Shown one piece after another: positions 5,942-8,522 of a stretch of 8,522 nt of DNA; position 1 is the first letter of the stretch; every line of letters starts with the position of its first letter. The stretch lies in NCBI RefSeq assembly GCF_039812505.1, contig NZ_JBDIAQ010000149.1, positions 1 to 8,522 of the forward strand, written 5' to 3'. A program made the position numbers and the translations under genes. This stretch comes from Intrasporangium_A sp039812505. GTDB lineage: Bacteria > Actinomycetota > Actinomycetes > Actinomycetales > Dermatophilaceae. The notes below the pieces were generated by a model. That model was given only the letters and a program-made list of their open reading frames with translations. It had not been told where the DNA came from and ran no database searches.

Positions 5942-6823
5942 ATGCCGGTTCAACCACCGGTTGATCGACCGGTGGAACTCGGCCCGATCAACTCCACCGA
6001 CGTCGAGCAGGTGGCCGCCTTCCTGGGCGCCCAGCTGCGCAGCGGCGTGTCCGCCGCGGCCTGGTCGGCGGCGATGGCCCAGCGCTGGGTCGACGACGCG
6101 CCGAACCACGGCTTCCTGCTGCGCCGCGGTGAGGAGATCGTAGGAGCCTACCTGGCGTTCTACTCCGAGCGGGAGATCGACGGGCGGGTGGAGCGGTTCT
6201 GCAACCTCGGCGCCTGGTGCGTCCTGGAGGCCTACCGGTCGCACGGCCTGCGGCTCATCCGGGCGATGCTCGCGCAGCGGGGGTACACGTTCACCGACTT
6301 GTCCCCGAGCGGCAACGTCGTGGCCCTGAACAAGCGTCTGCGCTTCACCAGTCTCGACACCGCGACCGCCCTCGTGCCCAACCTGCCGTGGCCCACGCCG
6401 AGCCGTGGCATGACGATCACCTCGGACCCGGCTGTGATCGGGGCGGCCCTGTCCGGCCGCGACCGGCAGATCTTCCACGACCACCAGACCGCGGCCGCGG
6501 CGCGCCACATCCTCGTGACCGACGGCGACGAGTCCTGCTACATCATCCTGCGCCACGACCGTCGGAAGCGGCTGCCGATCTTCGGGTCGATCCTCTACGT
6601 CAGCAATCCCGGCCTCTTCCACCGCGCCGCTCCGCTGATCTCCCGCCACCTGCTGGTGCGGCACCGTGTGCTCGCCACCCTGGCGGAGCTGCGGGTGGTG
6701 AGCCGGCGCCCCCCCGCCTCGATCATGCTACGCAACCCCCGGCCGAAGATGTACCGGAGCGACCATGTGGCCGCCGACCAGGTGGACTACCTCTACAGCG
6801 AGCTGACGAGCGTCGCCTGGTGA
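5942..6823 (+). CDS. GNAT-like acyltransferase, two-part, of EPS / exosortase-type clusters
   Basis: The protein has 293 residues from the ATG at 5942. The N-terminal half looks like a GNAT domain: GFLLRRGEEIVGAYLAFYSERE (57-78) for the central strands, NLGAWCVLEAYRSHGLRLIRAML (88-110) over the acyl-CoA binding turn, and FTDLSPSGNVVALNKRLRF (117-135) with the usual Asn before the last helix. The canonical Q/RxxGxG/A loop is degenerate (YRSHGL). The C-terminal half (about 185-293) repeats a strand-rich pattern and may be a second degenerate GNAT domain. The family transfers acyl groups from CoA or ACP to amines or hydroxyls; the acceptor here is unknown, presumably a sugar or lipid-linked glycan. 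The start is uncertain: there is no clear ribosome binding site, and in-frame GTG codons at 5924 and 5972 are alternatives. It is followed after 94 nt by the acyl ligase, suggesting a shared decoration pathway. Confidence 0.65.
   Translation: MPVQPPVDRPVELGPINSTDVEQVAAFLGAQLRSGVSAAAWSAAMAQRWVDDAPNHGFLLRRGEEIVGAYLAFYSEREIDGRVERFCNLGAWCVLEAYRSHGLRLIRAMLAQRGYTFTDLSPSGNVVALNKRLRFTSLDTATALVPNLPWPTPSRGMTITSDPAVIGAALSGRDRQIFHDHQTAAAARHILVTDGDESCYIILRHDRRKRLPIFGSILYVSNPGLFHRAAPLISRHLLVRHRVLATLAELRVVSRRPPASIMLRNPRPKMYRSDHVAADQVDYLYSELTSVAW
5954..5975 (+). repeat. Perfect 8-bp inverted repeat in the first codons of the GNAT gene
   Basis: CCACCGGT (5954-5961) and ACCGGTGG (5968-5975) are exact complements around a 6-nt loop (TGATCG). 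In mRNA this G/C-rich hairpin would form 12 nt after the ATG at 5942 and cover the alternative GTG at 5972, so it could restrain translation. As DNA it could be a protein binding site. Function is inferred. Confidence 0.7.
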
Positions 6824-6917
6824 GACGGGGCCCCCACGAAGAAGTACCGACCGGCGAGACAGCGCCGGGCGGTCAGGCAGCGCCACTCGGGCAGCCGGTG
6901 GCAGGAGGGATCGGAAG
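6824..6917 (+). other. 94-nt spacer between GNAT and acyl ligase genes
   Basis: This short G/C-rich gap contains GGGGCCCC near its left end and the AGGAGG ribosome binding site at its right end. I see no reliable terminator, so co-transcription of the two genes is plausible. Confidence 0.5.
6903..6908 (+). promoter_or_regulatory. Consensus ribosome binding site of the acyl ligase
   Basis: A full AGGAGG lies 9 nt before the ATG at 6918. It fixes the ligase start and is the strongest such site in the window. Confidence 0.8.
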
Positions 6918-8522
6918 ATGAGGACGAGCTTGCACCATCTCGTCACGGAGCGCGCGGCGACCCACCCGGAGGCGCCCGCACTCACCTACAAGGACGAGAC
7001 GTGGAGCTACGGTCGTCTCCGGGAGTCGGTGGACCAAGTCGCGGCGGGCCTGCGCGCCCTGGGTCTCGACCGTGAGGACCGGGTCGCGGTCTTCCTCGAC
7101 AAACGGCTCGAGACGGTCGCGGCCATCTTCGGGACCTCGGCGGCCCGGGGGGCATTCGTACCCGTCAACCCGCTCCTGCGACCTGCGCAGGTGGCCTACA
7201 TCCTCGCGGACTGCGGGGTGCGGGTCCTGGTGACCTCGCCCGAACGGCTGGTGCTGCTCGGGGAAGAGCTGGCGAAGTGTCCGACACTGCAGCACGTCGT
7301 CGTCGTGCCTGCGGCGGCAGGCCGGGGTACCGGCCAGTCCGTCTCGAGCAGCGACGACGGCCCTTACCGCGTGCACCAGTGGGCCGACGTCTTCCAGAGC
7401 CCCGGCACCCAGCCAGTCGCGAGCACTCCCGGCCGTCCCATCGACCAGGACATGGCGGCGATCCTCTACACGTCGGGAAGCACCGGCAAGCCCAAGGGCG
7501 TCGTGCTGAGCCACCGCAACCTCCTGGTCGGTGCCGAGAGCGTGAGCGAGTACCTGGGCAACACGGCCGACGACGTGATCCTCTCGGTGCTCCCGCTCAG
7601 CTTCGACGCCGGGTTCAGCCAGCTGACGACCGGCTTCTCCGTCGGCGCCCACGTGGTCCTGATGAACTACCTGCTGCCCAGAGATGTGGCCCGGCTGTGC
7701 GTTCGGCACGGGGTGACGGGCCTGACCTGCGTGCCGCCACTGTGGATCCAGCTCGCCGAGCTCGACTGGCCCACCGAGGCGGCGCAGACGCTCCGGTACT
7801 TCGCCAACACGGGCGGCCGGATGCCGAAGACGACCCTGGACCGGCTCCGCGCGCACTTCCCTACCGCCCGGCCGTTCCTCATGTACGGCCTCACCGAGGC
7901 CTTCCGGTCGACCTACCTGGACCCGTCCGAGGTCGATCGCCGGCCGGACTCCATCGGCAAGGCGATCCCCAACGCCGAGATCCTCGTCGTCCGTCCGGAC
8001 GGCTCCCCCTGTGACGCCGGCGAAGAGGGCGAGTTGATCCATCGTGGGGGTCTGGTCGCGATGGGTTACTGGAACAACCCCGAGCGCACCGCCGAGCGCT
8101 TCCGGGCCGTGCCGGGCACCGAGTCCGACTGGCGGGTGCCGGAGGTCGCGGTCTGGTCGGGCGACACCGTCGTCACCGACGACGAGGGCTTCCTCTACTT
8201 CGTGGGCCGCAAGGACGAGATGATCAAGACCTCGGGCTACCGGGTCAGTCCCACCGAGATCGAGGAGATCGCCTACGACACGGGGCTCGTGCGTGACGCC
8301 GTGGCCGTGGGTGTCCCCGACGAGACCCTGGGTCACCGGATCGTGCTGTTCGCCACCCCGCTCACCGGGACGGACCTCGACGTCACGGCCCTGCTCGGGC
8401 TGATGCGACAGCAGATGCCGCTCTACATGGTGCCCGCCGCAGTGGTCGTGCGCGACAGCCTGCCGGCCTCACCGAACGGCAAGTTCGACCGCCCCCGGCT
8501 GCACGAGCAGGCGGTGGCCCTG
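6918..8522 (+). CDS. AMP-forming acyl-CoA/acyl-ACP ligase, exosortase A-associated type; stop codon beyond window
   Basis: 535 codons are visible with no stop. The ANL-superfamily motifs are complete and in order: P-loop ILYTSGSTGKPKGVV (about 182-196), YGLTEA (323-328), WSGDTV with the ribose-binding Asp (413-418), and the hinge GRKDEMIKTSGYRVSPTEIE (430-449). The C-terminal PNGKFDR includes the catalytic Lys522. The enzyme adenylates a carboxylic acid and passes it to a thiol (CoA or carrier protein). The overall sequence style (RAFVPVNPLL-like early region, NTGGRMPKTTLD, YGLTEAFRSTYL) recalls the exosortase A-associated ligase family (TIGR03098), known to sit beside a PLP-dependent decarboxylase and an acyl carrier protein. 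That subfamily placement is from memory of the family and not tested. The usual family length is close to what is visible, so only a few residues are probably missing. The substrate, fatty acid or amino acid, cannot be read from sequence. Confidence 0.88.
   Translation, partial: MRTSLHHLVTERAATHPEAPALTYKDETWSYGRLRESVDQVAAGLRALGLDREDRVAVFLDKRLETVAAIFGTSAARGAFVPVNPLLRPAQVAYILADCGVRVLVTSPERLVLLGEELAKCPTLQHVVVVPAAAGRGTGQSVSSSDDGPYRVHQWADVFQSPGTQPVASTPGRPIDQDMAAILYTSGSTGKPKGVVLSHRNLLVGAESVSEYLGNTADDVILSVLPLSFDAGFSQLTTGFSVGAHVVLMNYLLPRDVARLCVRHGVTGLTCVPPLWIQLAELDWPTEAAQTLRYFANTGGRMPKTTLDRLRAHFPTARPFLMYGLTEAFRSTYLDPSEVDRRPDSIGKAIPNAEILVVRPDGSPCDAGEEGELIHRGGLVAMGYWNNPERTAERFRAVPGTESDWRVPEVAVWSGDTVVTDDEGFLYFVGRKDEMIKTSGYRVSPTEIEEIAYDTGLVRDAVAVGVPDETLGHRIVLFATPLTGTDLDVTALLGLMRQQMPLYMVPAAVVVRDSLPASPNGKFDRPRLHEQAVAL

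Noticed and set aside
5753..6664. N-terminal extension of the leftward GT2 frame up to 6664
   Set aside because: It is antisense to the GNAT gene. The GT2 domain begins immediately after the ATG at 5752, so the extension would be non-homologous sequence.
6828..6835. GGGGCCCC in the GNAT-ligase spacer as a terminator
   Set aside because: It is a palindrome with no loop and no T-tract, so it cannot form a normal intrinsic terminator.
6873..8336. A 487-codon open frame on the minus strand opposite the acyl ligase
   Set aside because: It is antisense to a gene with complete ANL motifs. Its translation is rich in Arg, Gly, Asp and His with no recognisable domain, typical of a high-GC shadow frame.

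Overview
The window looks like part of an exopolysaccharide (EPS) or capsule locus from a high-GC actinobacterium, possibly Nocardioidaceae or Intrasporangiaceae-like. That placement rests only on strong G/C bias at third codon positions, GTG/ATG start usage and the style of the proteins. No rRNA, tRNA or species-specific marker is present, so taxonomy is inferred. The sequence is densely coding, and no stretch above about 190 bases lacks a gene. I see no insertion sequence, CRISPR array or RNA gene.

Layout. (1) At the left edge, a Wzz-like chain-length determinant reads leftward (start 680, cut by the window edge). (2) A 183-bp divergent gap separates it from a rightward three-gene operon: a second, homologous Wzz-like protein (864-1775), an O-antigen ligase/Wzy-type polymerase (1772-3133) and a rhamnosyltransferase-like GT2 glycosyltransferase (3130-4104). 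The genes of this operon are joined by 4-bp ATGA stop/start overlaps. (3) This operon converges at about 4105-4154 with a leftward two-gene unit, a membrane-anchored GT2 glycosyltransferase (5752-4820) and a CE4/NodB polysaccharide deacetylase (4823-4155), again coupled by ATGA. (4) A 189-bp divergent region, rich in short repeats, leads into a rightward unit: a GNAT-like acyltransferase (about 5942-6823) and an AMP-forming acyl-CoA/acyl-ACP ligase (6918 to the right edge). The ligase resembles those found in exosortase A/PEP-CTERM polysaccharide clusters.

How the genes may work together (inference). The two GT2 enzymes build a lipid-linked repeat unit. The CE4 enzyme would N- or O-deacetylate a sugar; it has no export signal, so it may act in the cytoplasm on the lipid-linked intermediate. 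The Wzy-like protein would polymerise repeats outside the membrane, and the Wzz-like proteins would set chain length. The GNAT and ligase pair would activate and attach an acyl or aminoacyl decoration. A flippase, the initiating phosphoglycosyltransferase, the tyrosine kinase, and the acyl carrier protein and PLP decarboxylase usually found beside this ligase family are not in the window. They would be expected just outside it.

The most interesting points are the divergently transcribed paralogous chain-length regulators with different cytoplasmic tails, the exosortase-type acyl-ligase module in an apparently actinobacterial EPS locus, the two-part GNAT-like protein, and the repeat-rich control region at 5763-5975.
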